Source of the DNA: Eubacteriales bacterium
Lineage (GTDB): Bacteria; Bacillota_A; Clostridia; Christensenellales; Aristaeellaceae
Assembly: GCA_029974035.1 (NCBI GenBank)
Contig: JARKQG010000028.1
Location: 1-31,806, forward strand
Direction of reading: 5' to 3'
Length of the DNA stretch: 31,806 bases
In this document: in pieces, positions 14,489 to 22,063 of the stretch
Layout: each line of letters starts with the position of its first letter
Numbering within the stretch: position 1 is the stretch's first letter
Program-made: the position numbers and the translations under genes
Notes under the pieces: generated by a model
Told to the model about the DNA's origin: nothing
Seen by the model: only the letters and a program-made list of their open reading frames with translations
The model's database searches: none

Positions 14489-15490
14489 TTGGTCACCCAG
14501 AAAGCCTCCGGCGCCCCGAAAGGCGCGCCGCAAGCCGATCTGAACACGGTCCCGTTCAAGACGCGCATCAGGCCCTACCTGATCGTCGCCCCGGCGCTGC
14601 TGATCACGATCGGCATTCTGATCCCCTTCGCGATGGCGATCTACTTTTCGCTGACGGGCTACACCTTCCGCAACCCCAACGCCACCTTCATCGGCTTCCG
14701 AAACTGGATTCGCATGTTCCAGGACAGCCAGTTCTGGAACGGCGTATGGGTTACGCTCCGGTACGCATTCTGGTCCACGCTGGTGGAAATGCTCCTGGGC
14801 CTTGGCATCGCGATGCTGCTGGGCGGCATCAACAACCGGTTTTCCCGCATCCTGCGCGTGGCGCTGATCTTTCCGCTGATGGTCGCGCCGGTCATCGGCA
14901 CGATCATCTGGCAATTGATGCTGTCCTCCTCGGTGGGCATCATCGAAAAGTTCCTGAACCTGTTTGGCCTGTACGGCATGCAGTGGGGGGCCTCGCAGAA
15001 GACCGCCATGATGACCGTCGTGATGATCGACGTCTGGGTCAACTGCCCGTTTGTGATCATTCTGATTCTGGCCGGCATCCAGTCGCTGCCCAAATCCCCG
15101 TTTGAATCGGCCAAGATCGACGGCGGCAGCGCCTGGTTCAACTTTAAAACGCTGACGCTCCCAATGCTCAAGCCCTGCATCCTGATCGCGCTCCTGTTTC
15201 GGCTGATGGCCGCGCTGCAGGAGTTCGGCATTATCTTCGCCCTCACCAAGGGCGGCCCCGGCGACACACTGATGAGCCTCTCGGTCACCGCCTACACCCG
15301 GGGCTACATGTATCAGAAGTTCTCCGGCGCGCTGCCCTTCATCCTGGTATTGTGGTTCATCGTCAACATCGCGGCCACCTACATCGTCAAGGCGTGGCGC
15401 AGGTCGCAGTATCAGGCCACCGGCAGGGAAATGGAAGAGGCGCCCAAAAAGCGCGGGCTCGCGCGGGCGCGGAAAGGAGCGGACGCATGA
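14489..15490 (+). CDS. Polyol/sugar ABC importer permease, MalF type
   Basis: A 333-residue inner-membrane permease starting at TTG 14489, the only in-frame start placed after AGGAGGGA (14470-14477). It has a polar N-terminus (about 1-30) and six hydrophobic segments from YLIVAPALLITIGILIPF onward. The cytoplasmic EAA loop that docks the ATPase reads FESAKIDGGSAWFNF, ending TLTLPMLKP. The late segment EFGIIFALTKGGPGDTLMSL is typical of CUT1 permeases. It ends in a basic tail. The next permease starts inside its stop codon (ATGA), so the two are coupled and form a heterodimeric channel. Confidence 0.92.
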   Translation: MVTQKASGAPKGAPQADLNTVPFKTRIRPYLIVAPALLITIGILIPFAMAIYFSLTGYTFRNPNATFIGFRNWIRMFQDSQFWNGVWVTLRYAFWSTLVEMLLGLGIAMLLGGINNRFSRILRVALIFPLMVAPVIGTIIWQLMLSSSVGIIEKFLNLFGLYGMQWGASQKTAMMTVVMIDVWVNCPFVIILILAGIQSLPKSPFESAKIDGGSAWFNFKTLTLPMLKPCILIALLFRLMAALQEFGIIFALTKGGPGDTLMSLSVTAYTRGYMYQKFSGALPFILVLWFIVNIAATYIVKAWRRSQYQATGREMEEAPKKRGLARARKGADA

Positions 15491-16308
15491 CGGCTCAACG
15501 CAGACTCAGCGCAATCCTCAAAAACGGCGGCCTGGCGCTGTACGCGGTCTTCGCGCTGTTCCCGCTTTTCTGGATGGTGCTGCTCACCTTCAAGTCCGAC
15601 GCGGAGATGCTGACCACCACCTTCGTGTTCACCCCGACCCTCATCAACTACGAGGAAGTGTTCCTCAAAACCGACTACTTCCGCTACATCCGGGACTCCA
15701 TCTTCGTATCGGGCGGCGCGGTGATCGTGTCCGTGCTGGCGGGCGTGCCCGCGGCCTACGCCTTTGCCCGCTACAGCTTCAAAAAGAAAGAGGACATTGC
15801 CTTCCAGATTCTGTCGTTCAAGTTCGCGCCGGAGATTCTGGTGGTGCTGCCGCTGTACATGATCTATCAGAAGCTGGGCCTTTATGACACCTACCTGGGG
15901 CTGATCTGGGTGTACCAACTGATCTCCATGCCCCTCATTATCTGGGTGGTGCGCGGCTACTTTGAGGACATTTCCGTGGAAATTGAGCACGCCGCCCAGG
16001 TGGACGGCTATTCCTGGTGGCAGATCTTCCTCAAGATTCTGCTGCCGCTGATCAAGCCGGGCCTGGTGGCGTCGGCGCTATTGTGCTTCATCTTTTCGTG
16101 GAACAGCTTCACCTTCCCGCTGCTGCTGGCGGGCATGCAGGTGGAGCCCATCACGGTGGCGGCCACCAAGTACCTGGCCCAGTCCACCGTGCACTACGGG
16201 CAGATGGCGGTGGCGGCCACCTTCTCGGCGCTGCCGGCGATCATCTTCGCGATCATCATTCAGAAGCACCTGGTGCGCGGCCTGAGCTTCGGCGCCGTGA
16301 AGGGTTAG
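15487..16308 (+). CDS. Polyol/sugar ABC importer permease, MalG type
   Basis: A 273-residue partner permease starting at the ATG that overlaps the previous stop by four bases. Six transmembrane segments are seen, beginning GLALYAVFALFPLFWMVLLT. The EAA loop reads IEHAAQVDGYSWWQIF, followed by LLPLIKPGL. This is the usual short MalG-type subunit of CUT1 importers. The first ATPase gene begins nine bases after its stop. Confidence 0.93.
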   Translation: MTAQRRLSAILKNGGLALYAVFALFPLFWMVLLTFKSDAEMLTTTFVFTPTLINYEEVFLKTDYFRYIRDSIFVSGGAVIVSVLAGVPAAYAFARYSFKKKEDIAFQILSFKFAPEILVVLPLYMIYQKLGLYDTYLGLIWVYQLISMPLIIWVVRGYFEDISVEIEHAAQVDGYSWWQIFLKILLPLIKPGLVASALLCFIFSWNSFTFPLLLAGMQVEPITVAATKYLAQSTVHYGQMAVAATFSALPAIIFAIIIQKHLVRGLSFGAVKG

Positions 16309-16317
16309 GTGGGGCGG

Positions 16318-17481
16318 ATGGCAAAGATTGAGCTGAGCAAAATCACCAAGCGGTTTGGGAAGGTCACGGCGCTGGACGATGTGACGCTGACCATCGAGGA
16401 CAAGGAATTTTTCGTGCTGTTCGGGCCCGCGGGCGCGGGCAAGACCACCATCCTCAACAACATCGCCGGCATTCAGGTGCCCACCGAGGGCGTGGTCAAA
16501 ATTGGCGGCAGCGTGGTCAACCAGATGGACCCGGCCGAGCGCAACGTGGCCATGGTGTTTGAAAACTACGCGCTCTACCCCCACATGACCGTGTACGACA
16601 ACATCGCCTCCCCGATGCGCTCGCCCCGGTACAGAAAGGACGAGGCCTACATCAAGGAGGCCGTGCACCGCGTCGCCAAGCTGATGAAGATCGACATGCT
16701 GCTGGAGCGGCTGCCCAGCCAGCTCTCAAACGGCCAGCGGCAGCGCGTGGCCCTGGGCCGGGCGCTGGTGCGCGAGCCCAACGTGTTTCTGATGGACGAG
16801 CCGCTGGCCCACCTGGACGCCAAGCTGCGCAACCTGATGCGCAGCGAGCTCAAGGAGATGCAGCACAACTTTCAGACCACTTCCATCTACGTGACCCACG
16901 ACTTCATGGAGGCCATGAGCCTGGGCGACCGCATCGGCATCATCAACCGGGGCAAAATCGTGCAGGTGGGCACCGGCGACGAGGTCTACTACATGCCGGC
17001 CAACGAATTTGTCGCCCAGCTGATGGGCGACCCGGAGATCAACCTGCTGGAGTGTGACCTGACAAAGTGCGGCGACGGCTACGCCCTCACCTGGGCGGAG
17101 GCCGCCCACCAGCCCTTCGAGCTGCCCCCGGACGAGGCGCTCTACCGCCGCTTTGACGCCCTCGAGCGCACGGGCGTGCACCTGGGCCTCAGGCCACAGA
17201 ACGTCCACTACCACTTCGAGCCGGTGGAGGGCGCCGTGCGCGGCACCGTCTACAGCTTTGAAACCATCGGCAACAAGTCCGTGCTGATCGCCGCCGTCGG
17301 CCGGGCCCAGCTGCGCATGATCGCGCCCAATGGGCTCAAGGTCCGGCTGGACCAGGACGTCTACGTCACCTTTGAGATCGGCCGGGCCATGTTCTTCGAC
17401 GCCGAGACGACGAACTACATCGGCCGCTACGACGAAGCATCCGTGCGCGAAATGGCCGCGCAGCGGGCAAAGGAGGCGTGA
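16318..17481 (+). CDS. Sugar ABC importer ATPase A (GlpS/MsmK-like, variant motifs)
   Basis: A 387-residue ATPase with an N-terminal nucleotide-binding domain and a C-terminal TOBE/OB regulatory part (about 235-375), as in MalK/UgpC. Walker A is G36-PAGAGKT with K42, and Walker B is FLMD160-E161P. Two normally fixed positions differ: the signature is LSNGQ (136-140) instead of LSGGQ, and the Q-loop glutamine is E82 (VFENYALYP). The H-loop VTHD is normal. The next gene is a second, different ATPase. This arrangement, with FENYALYP and GPAGAGKT, recalls the two-ATPase glycerol importer GlpSTPQV of rhizobia, where GlpS and GlpT form a heterodimer. I infer a heterodimer here too. Confidence 0.9.
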   Translation: MAKIELSKITKRFGKVTALDDVTLTIEDKEFFVLFGPAGAGKTTILNNIAGIQVPTEGVVKIGGSVVNQMDPAERNVAMVFENYALYPHMTVYDNIASPMRSPRYRKDEAYIKEAVHRVAKLMKIDMLLERLPSQLSNGQRQRVALGRALVREPNVFLMDEPLAHLDAKLRNLMRSELKEMQHNFQTTSIYVTHDFMEAMSLGDRIGIINRGKIVQVGTGDEVYYMPANEFVAQLMGDPEINLLECDLTKCGDGYALTWAEAAHQPFELPPDEALYRRFDALERTGVHLGLRPQNVHYHFEPVEGAVRGTVYSFETIGNKSVLIAAVGRAQLRMIAPNGLKVRLDQDVYVTFEIGRAMFFDAETTNYIGRYDEASVREMAAQRAKEA

Positions 17482-17484
17482 CGG

Positions 17485-18606
17485 ATGGCCAAGCTGACGC
17501 TGAGAAACCTTTATAAGCGCTACGACAACAGCGGGAAGAAGCGGCGCACCGTCAATAGTTACGCCGTGGACAACCTGACGCTCGAGTGTCAGGACGGCGA
17601 GTTCATCGCTGTCCTGGGCCCGTCGGGCTGCGGCAAGACCACGACGCTTCGGATGATCGCGGGCCTCGAGGACATCACCAACGGGGAAATCTTTATCGGC
17701 GACCGCCTGGTCAATAAAGTGCAGCCCAAGGACCGCCGCATTGGCCTGGCCTTTGAGGACTACGCGCTGTACCCGCCGCTGACCGTGTACGACAACATCG
17801 CCTTCAACCTCCGGGCCAAGGGCCTGCCCAAGGTGGAAATCGACCAGCGCGTGCGGGAGATTGCCTCGCTGCTCAAGGTGGAGGACCTGCTGGAGATGAT
17901 GCCGGTCAAGCTCTCCGGCGGGCAGAAGCAGCGGGTCAACATCGCCCGCGCCATCGTGCGGCGGCCGGAGCTTCTTTTGATGGACGAGCCGCTGTCCCAC
18001 CTGGACGGCAAGATGCGCCAGGCGATGCGCACCGAGATCAAGCGGCTGCACAACGAAATCCTGTGCACCAGCGTGTACGTGACCCACGACCAGCTGGAGG
18101 CCATGAGCCTGGCGGACCGGATCGCCATCATGGACCTGGGCGTACTGCAGCAGTTCGGCACGCCCATCGAGGTGTACGACGACCCCGCCAACGAATTTGT
18201 GGCCGCCTTCATCGGCGAGCCGCCGATGAACATCCTCCGGACGAAGATCGCGAAGCACGACGGCGACTTCTACTTCACCTTCGAGGGCAGCGATCTGCGC
18301 ATCCTGGTGCCGCGCCGCTACTACGACAAGGTGCACGACGGCTTTGTGGTCAAAATGGGCGTGCGGCCCATGGATCTTTTGATTGGCGGCGGGGATTCCA
18401 AGGGCACGCCGGAGCGGGTGGCCATGTACGAGAACCTGGGCGACGAGGGCCGCGTGGGCGTGCGCGTGGGCGAAAACCTTCTGATGCTGATTCTGACCGA
18501 TGAGCGGCGCTTCAGCCGGGGCGACATCGTTCGGCTGGAGGTCAGCGGAGATAAGACCCACCTGTTCGACGTGGAAACCGGGGAGCGCATCCGGGCGGCC
18601 CAGTAG
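17485..18606 (+). CDS. Sugar ABC importer ATPase B (GlpT/UgpC-like)
   Basis: A 373-residue ATPase that starts three bases after the previous stop. Walker A is G45-PSGCGKT with K51, the signature is a canonical LSGGQ (143-147), and Walker B is LLLMD167-EP, followed by LSHLDGK. The Q-loop again has glutamate (E91 in LAFEDYALYP), as in its partner. The C-terminal TOBE-type part (about 240-370) is present. With one canonical (LSGGQ) and one altered (LSNGQ) signature, the pair should make an asymmetric ATPase dimer. An upstream GAGGCG serves as ribosome site. Confidence 0.9.
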   Translation: MAKLTLRNLYKRYDNSGKKRRTVNSYAVDNLTLECQDGEFIAVLGPSGCGKTTTLRMIAGLEDITNGEIFIGDRLVNKVQPKDRRIGLAFEDYALYPPLTVYDNIAFNLRAKGLPKVEIDQRVREIASLLKVEDLLEMMPVKLSGGQKQRVNIARAIVRRPELLLMDEPLSHLDGKMRQAMRTEIKRLHNEILCTSVYVTHDQLEAMSLADRIAIMDLGVLQQFGTPIEVYDDPANEFVAAFIGEPPMNILRTKIAKHDGDFYFTFEGSDLRILVPRRYYDKVHDGFVVKMGVRPMDLLIGGGDSKGTPERVAMYENLGDEGRVGVRVGENLLMLILTDERRFSRGDIVRLEVSGDKTHLFDVETGERIRAAQ

Positions 18607-18680
18607 CCCCGCGGCGGGGACGGGCCGATGCCATGGGCCGCGCACCGGCGCGGCGGAATAAGAATTTGGAGGCGATTGTG

Positions 18681-19772
18681 ATGGAACTTCCGAAGACCAT
18701 GCGGGCGCTGGTGGCCTACGCGCCGGGCGACTACAGGCTGGTGAACGACTTCCCGGTGCCGCGCGCCACCGGCAAGGATCTGATCGTCAAGGTGGAGGGC
18801 TGCGGCGTATGCGCCGGCGACATCAAGGCCTACCATGGCGCGCCCTCCTTCTGGGGCGGCGACGGCTCCCCCGCCTATATCAAGGCGCCGGTGATCCCCG
18901 GCCACGAGTTCTGCGGCACGGTGGTCGAGGTGGGCCCCGGCATGGAGGGCTTCGAGGTGGGCGACCACGTGGTGTCCGAACAAATCGTTCCCTGCTGGGA
19001 ATGCAAATTCTGCAAGACCGGCCGCTACTGGATGTGCCAGAAGCACGACCTCTACGGCTTCCAGAACAACGTCAACGGCGGTATGGCGGAGTACATGCGC
19101 TTCCCGCCGGAGGCCATCGTCTACAAGATCCCGAAGGACATGCCCGTCGAGCAGGCGCTTCTCATCGAGCCCTTCGCCTGCTCCAAGCACTGCGTGGACC
19201 GGGCGCAGATCACCAATGAGGACTTCGTGGTGCTCTCCGGCGCGGGCACGCTGGGGCTGGGCATGGTGGGCGCCATTAAAAAGCGCAACCCCGCCAAGTT
19301 CATCGTGCTGGACATGAACGACGTGCGCCTTGAAAAGGCCAAGGCCTTCGGCGCCGACATCGCGATGAACCCCGGCAGGGAGGACGTGGTGGGGAAAATC
19401 GTGGAAATGACGGGCGGATACGGCTGCGACATCTACATCGAGGCCACGGGGCACCCCGCCAGCGTCAAGCAGGGGCTGGAAATGATCCGCAAGATGGGCC
19501 GCTTCGTGGAATTCTCCGTGTTCAAGGACCTGGTGACGGTGGACTGGTCCATCATCTCCGACCGCAAGGAGCTGGACCTTCTGGGCGCGCACCTGTCCCC
19601 CTATTCCTACGATTGGGTCATCCGGTGGATCTCGGACGGCAGCCTGCCCACCGAGGGCGTGGTTTCCCACAAGTTCCCCCTCGAGGACTGGCAGGCCGCC
19701 TTTGAATACGCCGCCACCGGCAAGGACGATGCCTTCAAGGTGGCGCTGATCCCCGACATGAAGAAGGGCTAA
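18681..19772 (+). CDS. Zinc-dependent polyol dehydrogenase, EltD-like (erythritol/L-threitol type)
   Basis: A 363-residue medium-chain zinc dehydrogenase. The ATG at 18681 is set by GGAGG eight bases upstream. Catalytic zinc ligands C44 (CGVCAGD) and H75-E76 (PGHEF) are present, as is a full structural zinc site C105, C108, C111, C119 (CWECKFCKTGRYWMC). The Rossmann motif GAGTLGLGMV (about 190-200) suggests NAD use. From memory, several landmarks (FWG near 57, VSEQIVPCWEC, DWSIISD, ELDLLGAHL) match erythritol/L-threitol dehydrogenase EltD of Mycolicibacterium smegmatis more closely than sorbitol or threonine dehydrogenases. In this operon it would oxidise the imported tetritol to erythrulose for DhaKL. 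The stereochemistry cannot be read from sequence. Confidence 0.88.
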   Translation: MELPKTMRALVAYAPGDYRLVNDFPVPRATGKDLIVKVEGCGVCAGDIKAYHGAPSFWGGDGSPAYIKAPVIPGHEFCGTVVEVGPGMEGFEVGDHVVSEQIVPCWECKFCKTGRYWMCQKHDLYGFQNNVNGGMAEYMRFPPEAIVYKIPKDMPVEQALLIEPFACSKHCVDRAQITNEDFVVLSGAGTLGLGMVGAIKKRNPAKFIVLDMNDVRLEKAKAFGADIAMNPGREDVVGKIVEMTGGYGCDIYIEATGHPASVKQGLEMIRKMGRFVEFSVFKDLVTVDWSIISDRKELDLLGAHLSPYSYDWVIRWISDGSLPTEGVVSHKFPLEDWQAAFEYAATGKDDAFKVALIPDMKKG

Positions 19773-19778
19773 GATACC

Positions 19779-20258
19779 ATGGAGAGAATTGCGATCGGCT
19801 GTGACGAGGCGGCGTGCGCGTTTCGCGATGCCGTCAAGGCGATGCTTGAAAAAAAGGGCTACGAGGTGGAGGACTTCGGCACCTTTGACGACAGGCCCGT
19901 GCTCTACCCGGACATCGCGGTGGCGGTGGCCGAAGCGGTGGCGCGGGGGGACTTTTCGCGGGGCATTCTGATCTGCGGCACGGGCATCGGCATGGCGATC
20001 TCCGCCAACAAGGTGCCGGGCATCCGGGCGGCGGTGTGCCACGACCCGTTCTCCACCGCGCGGTCGAGAAAGTCCAACGACGCGCAGATCATGTGCATGG
20101 GCGCGCGCATCATCGCGCCGCAGCTGGGGTGTATGCTGGTGGAGGAGTGGCTCTCCTGCAATTTTGAGGGCGGCGGCTCGACGGCAAAGGTCGAACGGAT
20201 CAAGCAATACGAGCGGACGCACGCCGCGGAAGACGGGCGCGGCTGCGCCTGCGACTGA
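19779..20258 (+). CDS. RpiB/LacAB-family isomerase, probably tetrulose-phosphate isomerase
   Basis: A 159-residue RpiB-fold isomerase. Catalytic C66 and T68 are kept in ICGTGIGMAISANK, at the same numbers as E. coli RpiB, and Y43 is kept. Several ribose-phosphate residues are changed: the SDHAG motif reads CDEAA (E10 for His), the HND motif that supplies the ring-opening histidine (H99 in E. coli) reads S99-N-D, and the phosphate motif GGRH-x-x-R reads G-G-G133-S-T-A-K137. The chemistry should be aldose-ketose isomerisation, but not of ribose 5-phosphate. Erythrulose 4-phosphate to erythrose 4-phosphate fits, as in EryI and DerI. A cysteine-bearing tail follows about 145. It starts six bases after the dehydrogenase stop. 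Confidence 0.88.
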   Translation: MERIAIGCDEAACAFRDAVKAMLEKKGYEVEDFGTFDDRPVLYPDIAVAVAEAVARGDFSRGILICGTGIGMAISANKVPGIRAAVCHDPFSTARSRKSNDAQIMCMGARIIAPQLGCMLVEEWLSCNFEGGGSTAKVERIKQYERTHAAEDGRGCACD

Positions 20259-20269
20259 CGGAGGGACAT

Positions 20270-21268
20270 ATGCAGCGCATCATCAACAACCCCGACCTCG
20301 TGGTCGAGGATATGCTTAAGGGATTCGTGAAGGCCCACGGGAATCTCGTGCGCCAAACGCCCAACCCGCGGGTGATCGCCAGCGCCTTTCCCAAAAAGGC
20401 GGGCAAGGTGGGCATCGTGACCGGCGGCGGATCGGGCCACAAGCCGGCGTTTGTGGGCTACGTGGGAAAAAACATGGTGGACGCCGTGGCGGTGGGCGAG
20501 GTGTTCTCTTCCCCCACGGCCAAGGCCTTCTACGACGCCTTCGTGGAGGCGGACGCGGGCGCGGGCGTGGCATGCCTCTACGGCAACTACGCGGGCGACA
20601 ACATGAACGTGAAGATGGCCGCAAAGCTGGCCGATGATGACGACATCCGCGTCCGGACCGTCATCGCCAACGACGATGTGGCCTCGGCGCCGAAGGACGA
20701 GCCGATGAAGCGCCGCGGCGTGGCGGGCGAAGTGCTGATGTGGAAGGTGGGGGGCGCGAAGGCCGCCACCGGCGCGAGCCTGGACGAGGTGATCGCCTGC
20801 GCCCAGAAGGCCATCGACAATACCCGCTCCATCGGCATCGGGCTCACGCCCTGCACGATCCCCGCGGTGGGGCACCCCAACTTTCAGATTGAGCCGGGCA
20901 AGATGGAGGTGGGCATCGGCCACCACGGCGAGCCGGGCGTCAAGGTGACGGACCTCGCCACCGCCGACGAGATGGCGGAGAAGATGGTGGAAGCCGTGGT
21001 AAGCGACATGCCCTTTGCGGCGGGGGATGAGCTGGCGGTCATCGTGTCGGGCCTGGGCGCGACGCCCGTCATGGAACTGTACATCCTCTACAACCGGATT
21101 GAGGAACTGCTCGCCGCCAAAGGGCTCAGGGTTTACAAACCCTTCGTGGGCAACTACTTTACCTCCCTTGAAATGATGGGCGCCACCTTCACCGCGATGC
21201 GGCTGGACGACGAGCTGAAAGAGATGCTCGACATGCCCGCGGAATCGATGGGTCTGACGGTGACGTAA
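20270..21268 (+). CDS. dhaK: DhaK-type dihydroxyacetone/erythrulose kinase, substrate subunit
   Basis: A 332-residue DhaK subunit, which holds the ketose covalently. Family residues are present: H57 in GGGSGHKPAF, D110 in NYAGDNMN, and the hemiaminal-forming histidine before GEPG (H219, within IGHHGEPG). The start has GGAGGGA upstream. It lies in an operon with DhaL but no DhaM, the phosphotransferase subunit, so phosphate may come from ATP held by DhaL or from a DhaM encoded elsewhere. DhaK-family kinases also act on erythrulose (DerK and LerK in mycobacteria), which suits this operon. Simple dihydroxyacetone kinase is the alternative. Confidence 0.93.
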   Translation: MQRIINNPDLVVEDMLKGFVKAHGNLVRQTPNPRVIASAFPKKAGKVGIVTGGGSGHKPAFVGYVGKNMVDAVAVGEVFSSPTAKAFYDAFVEADAGAGVACLYGNYAGDNMNVKMAAKLADDDDIRVRTVIANDDVASAPKDEPMKRRGVAGEVLMWKVGGAKAATGASLDEVIACAQKAIDNTRSIGIGLTPCTIPAVGHPNFQIEPGKMEVGIGHHGEPGVKVTDLATADEMAEKMVEAVVSDMPFAAGDELAVIVSGLGATPVMELYILYNRIEELLAAKGLRVYKPFVGNYFTSLEMMGATFTAMRLDDELKEMLDMPAESMGLTVT

Positions 21269-21278
21269 GGAGGCGCGC

Positions 21279-21920
21279 ATGGACGGTTTTCTGAACGCGA
21301 ACGGCAAGGACATCGTGGAAAAAATGATCCGCGAAATTCAGGAGAACAAGGCGTACCTGTCGGAGATCGACGGACTGATCGGCGACGGGGATCACGGGAT
21401 CAACATGAACAAGGGGTTTACCCTGTGCCAGGAGCGCATCCGGGGGGCCGACATGAGCCTTTCCGAGGCGCTGAAGGCGCGGGGCAGGGTGCTGATGATG
21501 GAGATCGGCGGATCGATGGGCCCGCTGTACGGCACCGCGTTTACGGAAATGGCGCGGGCGATCAAGGCGCGCGAGGTGATTGACGGGGCCGCCTTCGGCG
21601 ACATGCTGGCCGCGGCGCTCGCCGGCCTCACCGAATTGGGCGGCGCGAAGGTGGGCGACAAGACGCTGATGGACGTGATGATCCCGGCGGAGGGCGCCTA
21701 CCGGGCCGCGCTGGCGGAGGGGAAGGACTTTGCGGGCTGCCTCACCGCGATGAAGGCCGCGGCCGAGGCGGGCTGGCTTTCGACGAAGGACCTGGTGGCC
21801 AGGGTCGGCCGCGCCAGCCGGCTGGGCGAACGCTCCCGCGGCGTACTGGACGCCGGCGCCACCAGCTGCAAGCTATTGCTGGATGCCATGGCGGACGGCG
21901 CGATTGCGCATCTGGGCTGA
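21279..21920 (+). CDS. dhaL: DhaL-type kinase subunit, nucleotide-binding
   Basis: A 213-residue DhaL subunit. The magnesium/nucleotide aspartates D31, D36 and D38 are intact (IDGLIGDGDHGINMNKGF), as are GGSMGPLYG (about 85), GDKTLMDVM and the late GRASRLGERSRG, followed by DAGA. It can thus bind ADP/ATP and donate phosphate to the ketose on DhaK. GGAGG precedes the ATG, ten bases after the DhaK stop. It is the last gene of the polyol operon; a hairpin terminator follows. Confidence 0.93.
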   Translation: MDGFLNANGKDIVEKMIREIQENKAYLSEIDGLIGDGDHGINMNKGFTLCQERIRGADMSLSEALKARGRVLMMEIGGSMGPLYGTAFTEMARAIKAREVIDGAAFGDMLAAALAGLTELGGAKVGDKTLMDVMIPAEGAYRAALAEGKDFAGCLTAMKAAAEAGWLSTKDLVARVGRASRLGERSRGVLDAGATSCKLLLDAMADGAIAHLG

Positions 21921-21932
21921 AGACGGCCCCCC

Positions 21933-21969
21933 GCGCCCCTTCCGGACTGTCGGAGGGGGCGCAAATTTT
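21933..21969 (+). terminator. Terminator of the polyol operon
   Basis: A 12-bp stem (21933-21944 with 21951-21962, one G-T wobble) and a 6-base loop is followed by AAATTTTC. It begins 13 bases after the DhaL stop. Confidence 0.75.
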
Positions 21970-21976
21970 CCGCGTC

Positions 21977-22005
21977 TTTTATTTCCTCTTTTTTTGTGCT
22001 ATAAT
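21977..22005 (+). promoter_or_regulatory. Promoter of the MATE gene
   Basis: A perfect TATAAT (22000-22005) follows a T-rich tract; the -35 at 17-base spacing (TTTTAT, 21977-21982) is weak. The leader to the ATG at 22064 is about 50 bases. Confidence 0.5.
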
Positions 22006-22063
22006 GGGCACCTACGGCTGACGGGGGCCGCGCGCAAGGCATCCGTCGTGAGGAGGAGGCCCC

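Noticed and set aside
16726..18645. 639-residue minus-strand frame opposite the two ATPases
   Set aside because: It spans two real genes antisense and is rich in His, Val and Gln; typical GC-shadow composition.
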